Shown here: in pieces, positions 1 through 8,238 of the stretch
How the letters are laid out: the number at the start of each line of letters is the position of its first letter
How positions within the stretch are numbered: position 1 is the first letter of the stretch
Origin: Fulvivirgaceae bacterium JP3-4
GTDB lineage: Bacteria > Bacteroidota > Bacteroidia > Cytophagales > Cyclobacteriaceae
DNA length: 64,000 nucleotides
Direction of reading: 5' to 3'
NCBI GenBank assembly: GCA_029309925.1
Contig: JARKND010000001.1
Coordinates: 124,001-188,000, forward strand
Translations under genes and position numbers: made by a program
Notes under the pieces: model-generated
Databases searched by the model: none
What the model saw: only the letters and a program-made list of their open reading frames with translations
What the model was told of the DNA's origin: nothing

Positions 1-1110
1 TTTTTTCCAAAGCGGATGATCATACTTGTCAAGCCACTCCCTGGCGTCTTCCCATTGGTGTGGCTTTTTGCTTTGGCCTTCGATATAAATTGATTTGTTT
101 ACGTCCATCCATATGCCTTTGGTGCCCTGCACGCGGAAGCCCAGCGAGTAAGGCCGGGGAAGATTTGTATCGTGCTGCAGCAGAATTGTTTCTTCGTTTG
201 CGCATTTGATCATCGTGGTGACGACATCACCCAGCTTAAAATTCACTTTGGCATTCGGATGATTCTCGCCTCCGACCTTAGTAACATAATCATGAAGACC
301 GCGTGCCTTCGATGAGTAAGACACGAGTTCGGTAAAGCGATTTCCACGGTTGATATTGGTCATCGTGGCAATGGGACCGATGCCATGGGTCGGGTACAGG
401 TCACCGTTGCGAACAACGGAGTGTTGCGTGCGCCACTGCGCTTCTGAAAAACCTTTCTCACCGAATTCTGCTCCGCCTCCGTACGGATTTTTGCCATCGT
501 TGAATTTTACTTCGCGCAGGTCGTGCTGATAGCCACCCTGCAGGTGCACAAGTTCTCCAAAGATGTTCTGACGCACCATGTTGAGCACGGCCATCACATC
601 CCTGCGATAGCAGACGTTTTCAAGCATCATCAACGGCATGCCTGTACGCTCGGAGGTGTGCACGAGTTGCCAGCATTCTTCAACCGTCATTCCAGTGATG
701 ACTTCACAGGCTGTATATTTTTTTGCGTTCATGGAATCAAGACACATCGTTGTATGCCATTCCCATGGTGTGGAGATCACCACGGCATCGATGTCTTTGT
801 TCTCAAGAAGCTTCTTGTAGCCGTAGGGTCCGTCAAGGATGATCTGTGGTTTGGGTTTGCCTGATTTCTGGATCATCTCTGAACACATATCGATCATGCG
901 TTGCTGCACATCGCAGATAGCTACTACTTCCACATCACCTCTGCGCAGTGCGAGTTCGAGATGGTTTTGTCCGCGCAAACCCACTCCGACAAATCCAAGC
1001 CTGACTTTTGGATCTTTGTCTTTTGCAAATACAATTTTAGAAGGGAGGATCGTTAGTCCTGCTCCAGCGAGTGCTGTAGACTTGATAAAATCTCTGCGCG
1101 TGGTTGACAT
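1..1110 (-). CDS. Gfo/Idh/MocA-family protein, GH109-like (partial, C-terminus outside window)
   Basis: Reading from the ATG at 1110 leftwards gives 370 codons without a stop, running off the window edge. The N-terminus is a Tat signal (MSTTRRDFIKS followed by a hydrophobic stretch). Then comes a Rossmann dinucleotide-binding motif (VRLGFVGVGLRGQNHL) and a motif around DLYPTHGIGP that is typical of GH109 enzymes. GH109 members use NAD(H) to hydrolyse alpha-N-acetylgalactosaminides; other Tat-exported relatives are oxidoreductases of unknown substrate. The family is clear and the exact substrate is not. A tatA gene lies at about 30 kb, consistent with Tat export. The gene is divergent from the Uma2 pair. 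Confidence 0.85.
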   Translation of the reverse strand, partial: MSTTRRDFIKSTALAGAGLTILPSKIVFAKDKDPKVRLGFVGVGLRGQNHLELALRRGDVEVVAICDVQQRMIDMCSEMIQKSGKPKPQIILDGPYGYKKLLENKDIDAVVISTPWEWHTTMCLDSMNAKKYTACEVITGMTVEECWQLVHTSERTGMPLMMLENVCYRRDVMAVLNMVRQNIFGELVHLQGGYQHDLREVKFNDGKNPYGGGAEFGEKGFSEAQWRTQHSVVRNGDLYPTHGIGPIATMTNINRGNRFTELVSYSSKARGLHDYVTKVGGENHPNAKVNFKLGDVVTTMIKCANEETILLQHDTNLPRPYSLGFRVQGTKGIWMDVNKSIYIEGQSKKPHQWEDAREWLDKYDHPLWKK

Positions 1111-1186
1111 ATCCGGGGTATTAAACGGCTATAAATTCAGGAAACTAATTGCGGGAAGCAAACTGTTTTATACGTAAATTTAGAAC

Positions 1187-1723
1187 ATGGACGAAATGAT
1201 ATCGACACCACCAAAAACGATCATGGAGTTGTACAAGATGCTGCCCGAAGGAACCTTGGCTGAAGTAATTGAAGGAAGCATCTATATGTCACCAGCGCCT
1301 AATGACCGGCACAACGCGGTGTTAGTACCTCTCTTATCCCGAATTTTCGCTTGGACAGATATCCAGGATATTGGAAGAGTTTACACCGCTCCGCACACCG
1401 TCTTCTTGGATGCCAGCGTGAATGCCGTTCAACCGGATATTTTTTTTGTTTCAAAGCAAAATTATTCGATCATCAAAGAAGACGCTATTCACGGATCTCC
1501 AGATTTAATCATTGAGATACTCTCACCCGGAAATTACAGCAACGATCGCGTGCGGAAAAAGAACTTGTACGAGCGCTTTGGTGTACAGGAGTATTGGATA
1601 ATCGATCCAATCACCAAAATAGCGGAAGGCTATCACTTAACAGATGGAATGTATGTGCAGTTCTATTTCGCAAAGGGAAGTATTGACTCAAAGCTGCTGA
1701 GTAAGGTTTTTCATTTCGACTAG
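1187..1723 (+). CDS. Uma2-family putative endonuclease (copy 1)
   Basis: A 178-residue protein of the Uma2 family, a PD-(D/E)xK nuclease fold that is abundant in cyanobacteria and scattered in Bacteroidota. Visible family marks are VQPDIFFVS (acidic residue), DLIIEILSPGN (Glu) and the C-terminal signature [12 protein letters not shown]. The biological role of the family is unproven. It is followed after 21 bases by a paralogue in the same orientation. A weak -7-like box (TAAATTTA, 1175-1182) lies only 4 bases before the ATG, so the leader would be very short if that box is used. Confidence 0.85.
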   Translation: MDEMISTPPKTIMELYKMLPEGTLAEVIEGSIYMSPAPNDRHNAVLVPLLSRIFAWTDIQDIGRVYTAPHTVFLDASVNAVQPDIFFVSKQNYSIIKEDAIHGSPDLIIEILSPGNYSNDRVRKKNLYERFGVQEYWIIDPITKIAEGYHLTDGMYVQFYFAKGSIDSKLLSKVFHFD

Positions 1724-1744
1724 TTACAGAAAATAAGCGCATAT

Positions 1745-2281
1745 ATGGTAAAGATGCTGCACAATCCGCCAAAAACTATAATGGAAGTTTACAAGATGCT
1801 GCCAGAAGGAACACCTGCCGAGTTAATCAACGGCCGCATCTATATGACACCTCCTCCCAACCTCTCGCATCAGGACATTTCATTCACGATAGCTGGTGAA
1901 ATTTATGCTTTCTTAAAAAAGAAGAAGGTCGGTCGTGCTTTCGCTTCTCCGGTCGGAGTATTCCTCGATGAGGAGAAGAATGTGGTACAACCTGATATTG
2001 TTTTCGTCTCAGCCAAAAGGAGAAAGCTTCTAACGGCTGATGATGGCATTCATGGCGCACCAGATTTTGTTCTTGAAATATTATCACCAGGTAATCGGAA
2101 TCATGACTTGAAGAAGAAAAAAAATCTTTACGAACAATTCCGAGTGCAGGAATATTGGATCATCGACCCAGTGACAAAACTTGCAGTCGGCTTTAAGCTG
2201 GTAAAGGGCTTATACCAGGAGTTTTATAGGGACACTGGTAAATACAGATCGCAAGTGTTGAAGACAACAATCAAATTCTAA
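1745..2281 (+). CDS. Uma2-family putative endonuclease (copy 2)
   Basis: A second 178-residue Uma2 protein, alignable end to end with the preceding one. Both have [16 protein letters not shown] near the N-terminus and a variant of EYWIIDP near the C-terminus, so this is a tandem duplication. The fold residues VQPDIVFVS and [11 protein letters not shown] are kept. The loop regions differ considerably, so the duplication is old. Its stop codon overlaps the end of the convergent peptidase gene by 4 bases, leaving no room for a separate terminator. Function unknown beyond the nuclease-like fold. Confidence 0.85.
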   Translation: MVKMLHNPPKTIMEVYKMLPEGTPAELINGRIYMTPPPNLSHQDISFTIAGEIYAFLKKKKVGRAFASPVGVFLDEEKNVVQPDIVFVSAKRRKLLTADDGIHGAPDFVLEILSPGNRNHDLKKKKNLYEQFRVQEYWIIDPVTKLAVGFKLVKGLYQEFYRDTGKYRSQVLKTTIKF

Positions 2282-3189
2282 AGATCCTTCATCAGCCACA
2301 CATAAAGATCGATCATACTCTTGATGTCTTTTTTGTGAACTTTCTCATGCGGTGTGTGAGCATTGGCTTGCGGAGCACCAACAAAGCACCAGTCGAACGG
2401 ATAAGGGGACACCTGGAGTTCACGTCCATCGCTCGATCCCATCCCTTCCACTTCAAGCTGAAAAGTCTGCTTTCGTTTTTCGGCAATCGTAATGATCTTA
2501 TTGATGAAACTCTTTCGCGGGACGTTGCGGTCACGCATGGATATAACTACTCCCTTCCCGTGCTCTACGCCATCTGAAACCCACGTGATATCTGCCACGA
2601 GCGCCTGCTGCACTTTCCACTTTTCATAGATGAATTTTGCGAGGTAGGGCACCGAGCCACCACCGTGCTCTTCCCATGCACTGAAAACGATCACACCGTC
2701 TTTCAGCGTTTCTGCAACCTGTAGCGCGGTATATACACCAAGTCGGTTGTCGAGATATGGTGTTTGGATAAAATTTTTGTCTTCGCGATAATCGATCTTG
2801 TACGTCAGTGAAGTACCGCGATCGATTTGTCTTCCGAATTTGTAAAACGCATGGTGTTCCTTGTCATACTCAAGCTCGCATTCAATCGGACCAAGGGAAT
2901 CTGTTCCGACAAGCTTCGTTCCTGCGTCAGCGTCAGGGCTTCCGATCGGCAGAAGCTGGTTGAAATATCGTACCGTGAAACCGATACTGTCCATGTGCGC
3001 GAATATTGCCGTGCGAGGTTTGCCGAAAACAAGAACGATGCAGTCCTGAAAGTCATCGCCATGGAAGATCTGCGGTTTCGTCTTCCATGTCTTCTTGGCT
3101 TTCTGAATATATTTGAGCAAAAAATCTTTCATGGCAAATTCTTCCCCGGAAGGGGCATGAATTTCGCAAAGCTGCTTTAGTAATTTCAT
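2278..3189 (-). CDS. M42-like metal-dependent aminopeptidase
   Basis: A 303-residue co-catalytic metallopeptidase of the M42/M20 type. Candidate metal and catalytic residues are in order: HMDSIG, YLDNRLG, WEEHGGG, VADITW and a C-terminal His in ANAHTPHEK. The family removes N-terminal residues from peptides in the cytoplasm. I chose the ATG at 3189, giving [17 protein letters not shown], because family proteins start just before the APSGEE motif. An in-frame ATG at 3273 would add 28 unrelated residues and overlap the divergent upp start. An AGGAG directly abuts the chosen ATG, too close to act as a normal ribosome site. Confidence 0.8.
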   Translation of the reverse strand: MKLLKQLCEIHAPSGEEFAMKDFLLKYIQKAKKTWKTKPQIFHGDDFQDCIVLVFGKPRTAIFAHMDSIGFTVRYFNQLLPIGSPDADAGTKLVGTDSLGPIECELEYDKEHHAFYKFGRQIDRGTSLTYKIDYREDKNFIQTPYLDNRLGVYTALQVAETLKDGVIVFSAWEEHGGGSVPYLAKFIYEKWKVQQALVADITWVSDGVEHGKGVVISMRDRNVPRKSFINKIITIAEKRKQTFQLEVEGMGSSDGRELQVSPYPFDWCFVGAPQANAHTPHEKVHKKDIKSMIDLYVWLMKDL

Positions 3190-3271
3190 CTCCTGACAAT
3201 TCTGTTGGAAAATTTGATTATCCTTATGGTTCTTCCAAACTTTATTTAAACTTTGTTTAAAACCCCAACGC

Positions 3272-3913
3272 ATGTTTGTGCTCAGCAGTAACGTCTCGAT
3301 TGCTAATCAATTCCTGCTTGAACTAAGAGATTCAGTGTTGCAGAAGGATCGGATGCGTTTCAGAAAGAATCTGGAGCGCCTTGCCGAAATTCTTGCCTAC
3401 GAATTGTCGAAGTCGCTGCGCTATAAAAATGCTACTGCGAAAACGCCTTTGGGATCGACAAACGTGCAAGTGATTGCTGAGCAACCTGTTCTGATCACAA
3501 TCCTTCGGGCCGGGCTTCCTTTCTTCCAGGGATTTCTGAATTTTTTCGACAGTGCAGACGCTGGTTTTATTGGAGCGTTCCGCAAAGAAGATGCTGACCA
3601 TCTGACAATAAAACTGGAGTACCTTGCGACTCCAACATTGGACGGGAGAACGGTTGTGCTGATCGACCCGATGCTGGCGACAGGCAGGTCGATCATCGAT
3701 AGTGTCAACGCGATGATGAAGAATGGTAAACCTGCTCACATTCACATCGCAAGTTTGGTTGCTGCACCGGAAGGCATAAAATATTTACAAGAACACCTGA
3801 AGCTGCCTTATACACTATGGACTTGTGCGGTAGATGAAAACCTTAACGCGCAATTTTACATTGTTCCCGGTCTTGGCGATGCGGGCGATCTCAGCTTCGG
3901 AGAAAAACTATAA
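3272..3913 (+). CDS. upp: Uracil phosphoribosyltransferase
   Basis: A 213-residue UPRTase that salvages uracil with PRPP to form UMP. The PRPP-binding loop is [14 protein letters not shown] and the uracil-binding C-terminal loop is [17 protein letters not shown]. The [12 protein letters not shown] segment is also typical. Length matches the family. It is divergent from the M42-like peptidase, with a short intergenic region, and is followed after 20 bases by a small membrane protein that may be co-transcribed. Confidence 0.93.
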   Translation: MFVLSSNVSIANQFLLELRDSVLQKDRMRFRKNLERLAEILAYELSKSLRYKNATAKTPLGSTNVQVIAEQPVLITILRAGLPFFQGFLNFFDSADAGFIGAFRKEDADHLTIKLEYLATPTLDGRTVVLIDPMLATGRSIIDSVNAMMKNGKPAHIHIASLVAAPEGIKYLQEHLKLPYTLWTCAVDENLNAQFYIVPGLGDAGDLSFGEKL

Positions 3914-3933
3914 CCCTGATTTTTCCTGGCTTT

Positions 3934-4392
3934 ATGTGGGAAGAAATTTTGAAGGCGATTCCTGTTTACTTTTCGTGTATGCTAAAATTTATTTTAGGAC
4001 CGATTGGGGGCTACGCTGCGGGTTTAAATCTGGTGACGACAATCCTGACGACAGTTTTCGGAATGATGACTGTCGTGTTCCTGTTTACCTTTTTCGGAGA
4101 CTGGCTGAAAGCAAATGTGCTGAGCAGATTTCGCAGAAAGAATAAGGCGTCAGATGAAAGGAGGAACAACCGGTTCGCGAGCATCTGGAAGAAGTATGGC
4201 CTCGCTGGTGTTGCAGCGTTGACACCCATCATATTGACACCGATCGGTGGAACATTGCTTGCCGTGAGTTCCGGCAGTCCGAAAGACAAAATAATTTTTT
4301 TCATGTTCATCAGCGCTGCGGTGTGGTCAGTGCTGTTCAGTATGGCGATATATTTTTTCGGCAACGAAGTTCTGCCTGACTTTATCCGGTGA
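3934..4392 (+). CDS. Small multi-pass membrane protein, possible small multidrug export family
   Basis: A 152-residue integral membrane protein. Hydrophobic segments span about residues 10-32, 35-53, 75-95 and 105-130, separated by a basic cytoplasmic loop (RFRRKNKASDERRNNR). The duplicated element LGPIGGYAAG / LTPIGGTLLA, in two halves of the protein, suggests an inverted-repeat membrane fold like the putative small multidrug export family (PF06695). The assignment is by pattern only. Its stop codon abuts the convergent serine dehydratase gene without a spacer. Confidence 0.6.
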   Translation: MWEEILKAIPVYFSCMLKFILGPIGGYAAGLNLVTTILTTVFGMMTVVFLFTFFGDWLKANVLSRFRRKNKASDERRNNRFASIWKKYGLAGVAALTPIILTPIGGTLLAVSSGSPKDKIIFFMFISAAVWSVLFSMAIYFFGNEVLPDFIR

Positions 4393-5298
4393 TCAGATGG
4401 TTGTTTCATCCGGCAACACCTCAATGTCCCTGATCAGAACTTTCTTGGCAATAGCCTGCCCCGTTTTTGTTGCTGCAAGTCCACCGAGTGCTGTCTCTTT
4501 GTAACGAGTTTCCATACTCGCGCCAATTTCGCCCATGGCTTCGATCACTTCGTCAACAGGGATGACACTGCTCACGTTGGCAAGTGCAATCTGCGCAGAG
4601 CTGTTTGCAATTGCTGCTGCACTTGCATTCCGCACTACGCATGGTACTTCCACCAGTCCGGCAACAGGATCACATACCAGGCCAAGCATACATTGCACCG
4701 TAACTGCTACGGCATTGAACACCTGATCCGTATCTCCACCGAGGCAGTGCACGATAGCGCCAGAACCCATTGCTGCCGCAGTGCCCGTTTCCGCCTGACA
4801 ACCCCCAACAGCTCCGGCAATAGATGCTTTCTGCTCCATGATGAGTGCGATGCCGGCTGAAATGAGCATCGCTTCGAGAATTTTCTTGTCTTCGATATTA
4901 TGAATTTCCTGCAGCGTATACAGAACGCCCGGCATGATTCCGCTCGCGCCTGCAGTTGGTGCGGCAACAATGCGACCCATGCAGGAGTTAACTTCTTTTG
5001 CCGCGAGTGCGCGTGAAATCAGGTTCTGAAATTCTTTAGAAAGCACGGGCGTGGGATAATTAAAAACTTTCTTTGCTCCGTTGTTGATCATTCCGGATCG
5101 TGACGTCATGTCTTCAGAAAGCCCTGTGCGCACGGCATCTTTCATTACATCCCATGCAGTAGAAAGGCCGTCCCAGATCTCTTTTTCGGTTCTGCCCTTC
5201 TGAACACGTTCGTATTCCATCACCACCGCAGCAAGCGACATCGATTTGCTGGTGCTGTAGTTTTTCCATCCTTCAAAAGACTCAAACAGAAATGCCAT
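4393..5298 (-). CDS. sdaAA: L-serine dehydratase, iron-sulfur dependent, alpha subunit
   Basis: A 301-residue alpha subunit of the [4Fe-4S] serine ammonia-lyase, which converts serine to pyruvate and ammonia. The family core SCMGRIVAAPTAGASGIMPG is present. So are the conserved cysteines in SCMGR, VGGCQAETG, LVCDPVAG and EVPC, some of which bind the cluster. The beta subunit is not encoded in this window, so it must lie elsewhere. In this genome the enzyme would sit next to the glycine pathways (Tdh/Kbl, Gcv), which interconvert with serine. Confidence 0.9.
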   Translation of the reverse strand: MAFLFESFEGWKNYSTSKSMSLAAVVMEYERVQKGRTEKEIWDGLSTAWDVMKDAVRTGLSEDMTSRSGMINNGAKKVFNYPTPVLSKEFQNLISRALAAKEVNSCMGRIVAAPTAGASGIMPGVLYTLQEIHNIEDKKILEAMLISAGIALIMEQKASIAGAVGGCQAETGTAAAMGSGAIVHCLGGDTDQVFNAVAVTVQCMLGLVCDPVAGLVEVPCVVRNASAAAIANSSAQIALANVSSVIPVDEVIEAMGEIGASMETRYKETALGGLAATKTGQAIAKKVLIRDIEVLPDETTI

Positions 5299-5425
5299 AC
5301 GCGAATAAATCTATGTGCGAAATAAGACCAATAAAACAACGAAAACAAGCGTTTTTATGAAGTTCAAACGTTTGAATCAATTTTTTAGTTCGGCAATCAG
5401 AACGTTATTGCTATACTTGAGTCTG

Positions 5426-5860
5426 ATGAAAAAATTATTCCTGCTGTTCTGTCTCCTTATCCCTACTACAACATACAGCCAGACTGACAACTTCTGGCAG
5501 ATACTCGCAGAAGTGAGCTTCAAAACTGAGCAGGACAAAGGCGGTTATACTATCGAGCGTCCCCAGTTCAGCAAACACCTTAAAACTTTTCAGGGAAAGA
5601 AAATCAAATTGAAAGGTTATATCATTCCGCTTGAAGAATCCGGAGGCAAAGGAAAATTCATGTTGTCTTCTCTTCCATTTAACGTATGTTACTTCTGCGG
5701 TGCGGCAGGGCCTGAAACGGTCGTAGAGGTCGAGACAACGGAGAATGTTAAATTCACTACGAAACAGATCGCGATGGAAGGCACACTTCACCTTAACGAC
5801 AAGGATCCTGATCATCACATTTATATTTTAAAATCAGCACACTTTACTACCAAGTTATGA
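5426..5860 (+). CDS. Secreted CxFCG-family conserved protein (paralogue A)
   Basis: A 144-residue exported protein. I start it at the ATG at 5426 (MKKLFLLFCLLIP, then a signal-peptidase site near TYSQ); an in-frame ATG at 5315 would add 37 residues without signal features. The mature part holds FNVCYFCGAAGPETVVEV and ends in LHLNDKDPDHHIYIL. The same CxFCGxxGPETVVEV core and NDKDPD tail occur in the gene at 7765-8238, so the two are paralogues. I do not recognise a described function; the cysteine pair could bind a metal or form a disulfide. It overlaps the M28 peptidase gene by 4 bases (ATGA), so the two are probably translated together. Confidence 0.8.
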   Translation: MKKLFLLFCLLIPTTTYSQTDNFWQILAEVSFKTEQDKGGYTIERPQFSKHLKTFQGKKIKLKGYIIPLEESGGKGKFMLSSLPFNVCYFCGAAGPETVVEVETTENVKFTTKQIAMEGTLHLNDKDPDHHIYILKSAHFTTKL

Positions 5861-7221
5861 ATCGGTTACTACTCATCATCTCTGGAGTTCTAATTTCTAT
5901 AATCGTCAGCGCACAAACAACGCAGGAAGCCGCGATCAAATCAATCTACGATCTCGAGCTGACGAAGGGCGAGTCGTATTCGATGCTGGAATATCTCACG
6001 ACCAAGATTGGCAGCCGTCTTAGTGGTTCGCCAGGTGCTGCTGCTGCCGTAGACTGGACGCGTCACGTCATGAAGGATTTTGCCGACACCGTATGGTTGC
6101 AGCCTGTAATGGTACCGCACTGGGTTCGCGGCAAGCAGGAGATTGCACGCGCAGTTTCGAAGCGTTCCGGAACCTATAGTTTGAATGTCTGTGCGCTGGG
6201 CGGCTCCGTTGGGACTGGCCCGTCAGGCATTTCGGCTGAGGTCGTGGAAGTAAAAACTTTCGATGAGCTGCGTGCGCTCGGTGCTGCGGTGAAGGGAAAA
6301 ATTGTGTTCTTCAACCGCGGGTTTGATATGACCCGTATCAACACGTTCTCTGCGTATGGCGGGGCGGTTGAGCAACGTGCGATGGGTCCCTCGGAAGCTG
6401 CAAAGCTTGGCGCGATCGGGGTAATCGTTCGTTCCATGGCATCCGGACCCGAAGATTATCCGCATACGGGAGGTCTTCGCTATGCTCCGAACATTGCGCA
6501 GATTCCTGCAGTGGCAATCAGCACCAATCATGCGGATCAGTTATCCCAACTCCTGAAGGATGAGAAAAATCTGACACTTTATATTGAAACGCATTGCAAA
6601 ACACTCGAGGATGCACCGTCATTCAATGTAATAGGGGAGATAAAGGGCAGCGAAAGACCTGAGGAAATAATTGTGGTTGGTGGTCATCTTGATTCATGGG
6701 ACCTCGCTCAGGGTGCACATGACGATGGGGCTGGTTGCGTGCAGTCCATGGAGGTACTCAGACTTTTTAAACAGCTCGGCATCAGACCGAAAAGGACAAT
6801 TCGTGCCGTGATGTACATGAACGAAGAAAACGGTTTGCGCGGAGGAACTGAATATGCAAAGCAAGCAGAGTTAAAAAAAGAGAAACACCTCGCAGCAATT
6901 GAATCCGACCGGGGTGGATTTACTCCGAGAGGATTTTCAATGAGCGGCACTGAGGCGATGAAAACGAAAGTGCGCAGCTGGAAGGCGATGCTCGAGCCTT
7001 ACGGTCTGACAGATTTTAACCAGGAGGGAGGTGGTGCGGATATCGGACCACTTGCAAATCAGGGTGTAGCGTTGTTTGGCTACCTGCCGGATTCACAACG
7101 CTATTTCTTTCTTCACCACACCAAAGAAGATACATTCGATAAAGTGAATAAGCGGGAACTCGAGCTTGGTGCTGCAGCGATGGCAGCGCTGGTTTATCTG
7201 ATTGACGTGAATGGATTATAA
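5857..7221 (+). CDS. M28-family metallopeptidase, carboxypeptidase Q-like
   Basis: A 454-residue secreted peptidase with a signal peptide (residues 1-19, ending VSAQ), an inserted PA-type domain (about 110-250) and a zinc peptidase domain. Likely zinc ligands and catalytic residues are H277 (GGHLDSWD), D289/D290 (HDDGAG), E323/E324 (NEENG), D351 (ESDRGG) and the HH pair at 420-421. This arrangement matches plasma glutamate carboxypeptidase/carboxypeptidase Q. It probably works in the periplasm on dipeptides or protein C-termini. It overlaps the upstream CxFCG gene by 4 bases. Downstream is the repeat array. Confidence 0.88.
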   Translation: MNRLLLIISGVLISIIVSAQTTQEAAIKSIYDLELTKGESYSMLEYLTTKIGSRLSGSPGAAAAVDWTRHVMKDFADTVWLQPVMVPHWVRGKQEIARAVSKRSGTYSLNVCALGGSVGTGPSGISAEVVEVKTFDELRALGAAVKGKIVFFNRGFDMTRINTFSAYGGAVEQRAMGPSEAAKLGAIGVIVRSMASGPEDYPHTGGLRYAPNIAQIPAVAISTNHADQLSQLLKDEKNLTLYIETHCKTLEDAPSFNVIGEIKGSERPEEIIVVGGHLDSWDLAQGAHDDGAGCVQSMEVLRLFKQLGIRPKRTIRAVMYMNEENGLRGGTEYAKQAELKKEKHLAAIESDRGGFTPRGFSMSGTEAMKTKVRSWKAMLEPYGLTDFNQEGGGADIGPLANQGVALFGYLPDSQRYFFLHHTKEDTFDKVNKRELELGAAAMAALVYLIDVNGL

Positions 7222-7348
7222 CCGAGGGGCTGCTTCGGCAGTTCTTTAGTGCAGAATATCGAACAGAGAACAAAGGAATAGTGAATGTAGAAAGGTCAAT
7301 CACTTCGACATTCACTACTCACGCTTCCATGTTCGACATTCAAATTTA

Positions 7349-7442
7349 TCACTCATCAGATTCTACCGCGCCTAACAGTTCGGCATTTTCCAATAGATAG
7401 ATCATTTTGTCCGGGATCTGTGTCGTTGATTCGCAGTACGCC
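7349..7442 (-). pseudogene. Broken 3' end of the CxFCG gene (repeat copy 1)
   Basis: This copy matches the C-terminal codons of the live gene at 7765-8238 nearly base for base on its distal side. It carries an extra G (CCGGGATCTG at 7411-7420 against CCGGATCT), which shifts the frame. On the other side it shares GTGTCGTTGATTCG with copy 2 rather than the live gene. It therefore looks like a mosaic of the other two copies. Confidence 0.7.
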
Positions 7443-7556
7443 TTTGATAGTGCTTTAATGCAGAATATCGAACAGAGAACAAGGAATACTCAATGCAGAA
7501 CGGTCAGTCACTTCGACATTCACTATTCACTCTTCCATTTTCGACATTCAAATTGA

Positions 7557-7646
7557 TCACTCGTGAGAATCCACTTCTCCTAACATTTCGGCATTCTCCA
7601 ATACATAGATTATCTTGTCCGGATCTGTGTCGTTGATTCGCAGTAC
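7557..7646 (-). pseudogene. Fossil 3' end of a diverged CxFCG paralogue (repeat copy 2)
   Basis: Read on the minus strand this fragment encodes VLRINDTDPDKIIYVLENAE followed by MLGEVDSHE and a stop, in frame over 29 codons. The live gene has VLRINDKDPDKMIYLLENAE and LLGAVESDE. Most changes are conservative substitutions and there is no frameshift, as if this tail belonged to a working, separately evolving gene. No upstream coding part remains. Confidence 0.75.
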
Positions 7647-7764
7647 ACGCTTTGACAGTTCTTTAGTGCAGAATATCGAACAGAGAACAAGGAATAGTGA
7701 ATGTAGAAAGGTCAATCACTTCGACATTCACTACTCACTCTTCCATGTTCGACATTCAAATTTA

Positions 7765-8238
7765 TCACTCATCAGATTCTACCGCGCCTAACAGTTCGGC
7801 ATTTTCCAATAGATAGATCATTTTGTCCGGATCTTTGTCGTTGATGCGCAGTACGCCTTTGATCTCCATCGGGCGGTCGGAGTAACTGATCTCGTTCTTG
7901 AGGAAAACCTCGACAACTGTTTCCGGTCCGCCTACTCCACAGAAGAAACATGCGTTGAGCGGGAGGGATGTGAACATGAAATGCTTTGAGCGTGTCACAC
8001 CGGTTTCAAACGGAACGATGTATCCGGGCAATGTGACGGTTTTTCCGTTCAGAGATTTCGCGGCTTCGCTGAAGACGGGCTTGTCAAATTCGCCCCGATC
8101 GTCTTTAGCTTTGACAAATTTTACGTCATAAAGCTTCGGCCACACGAGGGAGGGAAATCCAGTATAGTCTCTTTTTTGCGCAAAGGTTGTCAAACAGCCC
8201 ATCAACAGAACGGTGAGCACAAAACGCTTGGTCATCAA
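7765..8238 (-). CDS. Secreted CxFCG-family conserved protein (paralogue B)
   Basis: A 157-residue exported protein with a signal peptide (MTKRFVLTVLLMGCLTTFAQ). The mature part has LNACFFCGVGGPETVVEV and RINDKDPDKMIYLLENAE, matching paralogue A at 5426-5860. The two conserved cysteines suggest a metal site or disulfide; I know of no assigned function. Its start overlaps the stop of the histidine kinase gene by 4 bases, so kinase and secreted protein are probably one operon. Its last 30 codons form part of the downstream tandem repeat. Confidence 0.8.
   Translation of the reverse strand: MMTKRFVLTVLLMGCLTTFAQKRDYTGFPSLVWPKLYDVKFVKAKDDRGEFDKPVFSEAAKSLNGKTVTLPGYIVPFETGVTRSKHFMFTSLPLNACFFCGVGGPETVVEVFLKNEISYSDRPMEIKGVLRINDKDPDKMIYLLENAELLGAVESDE

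Larger units (their letters stand above)
7239..7863. repeat. 208/209-bp tandem repeat, three copies, including 3' end of a gene
   Basis: The motif GCAGAATATC recurs at 7251, 7460 and 7668, giving periods of 209 and 208 bases. Each unit has a spacer part with a long imperfect hairpin (GAATATCGAAC... pairing with ...GTTCGACATTC) and a part homologous to the last 30 codons of the minus-strand gene at 7765-8238. The third copy is the true end of that gene. Copies 1 and 2 lie downstream of its stop codon. The region fills the spacer between two convergent genes. Confidence 0.9.

Noticed and set aside
3190-3273. N-terminal extension of the M42-like peptidase from ATG 3273
   Set aside because: The added 28 residues are not like the family and would overlap the divergent upp start; ATG 3189 fits better.
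7239-7863. Possible CRISPR array
   Set aside because: Only three long units of about 208 bases with homologous spacers and gene fragments; no short direct repeats and no cas genes.
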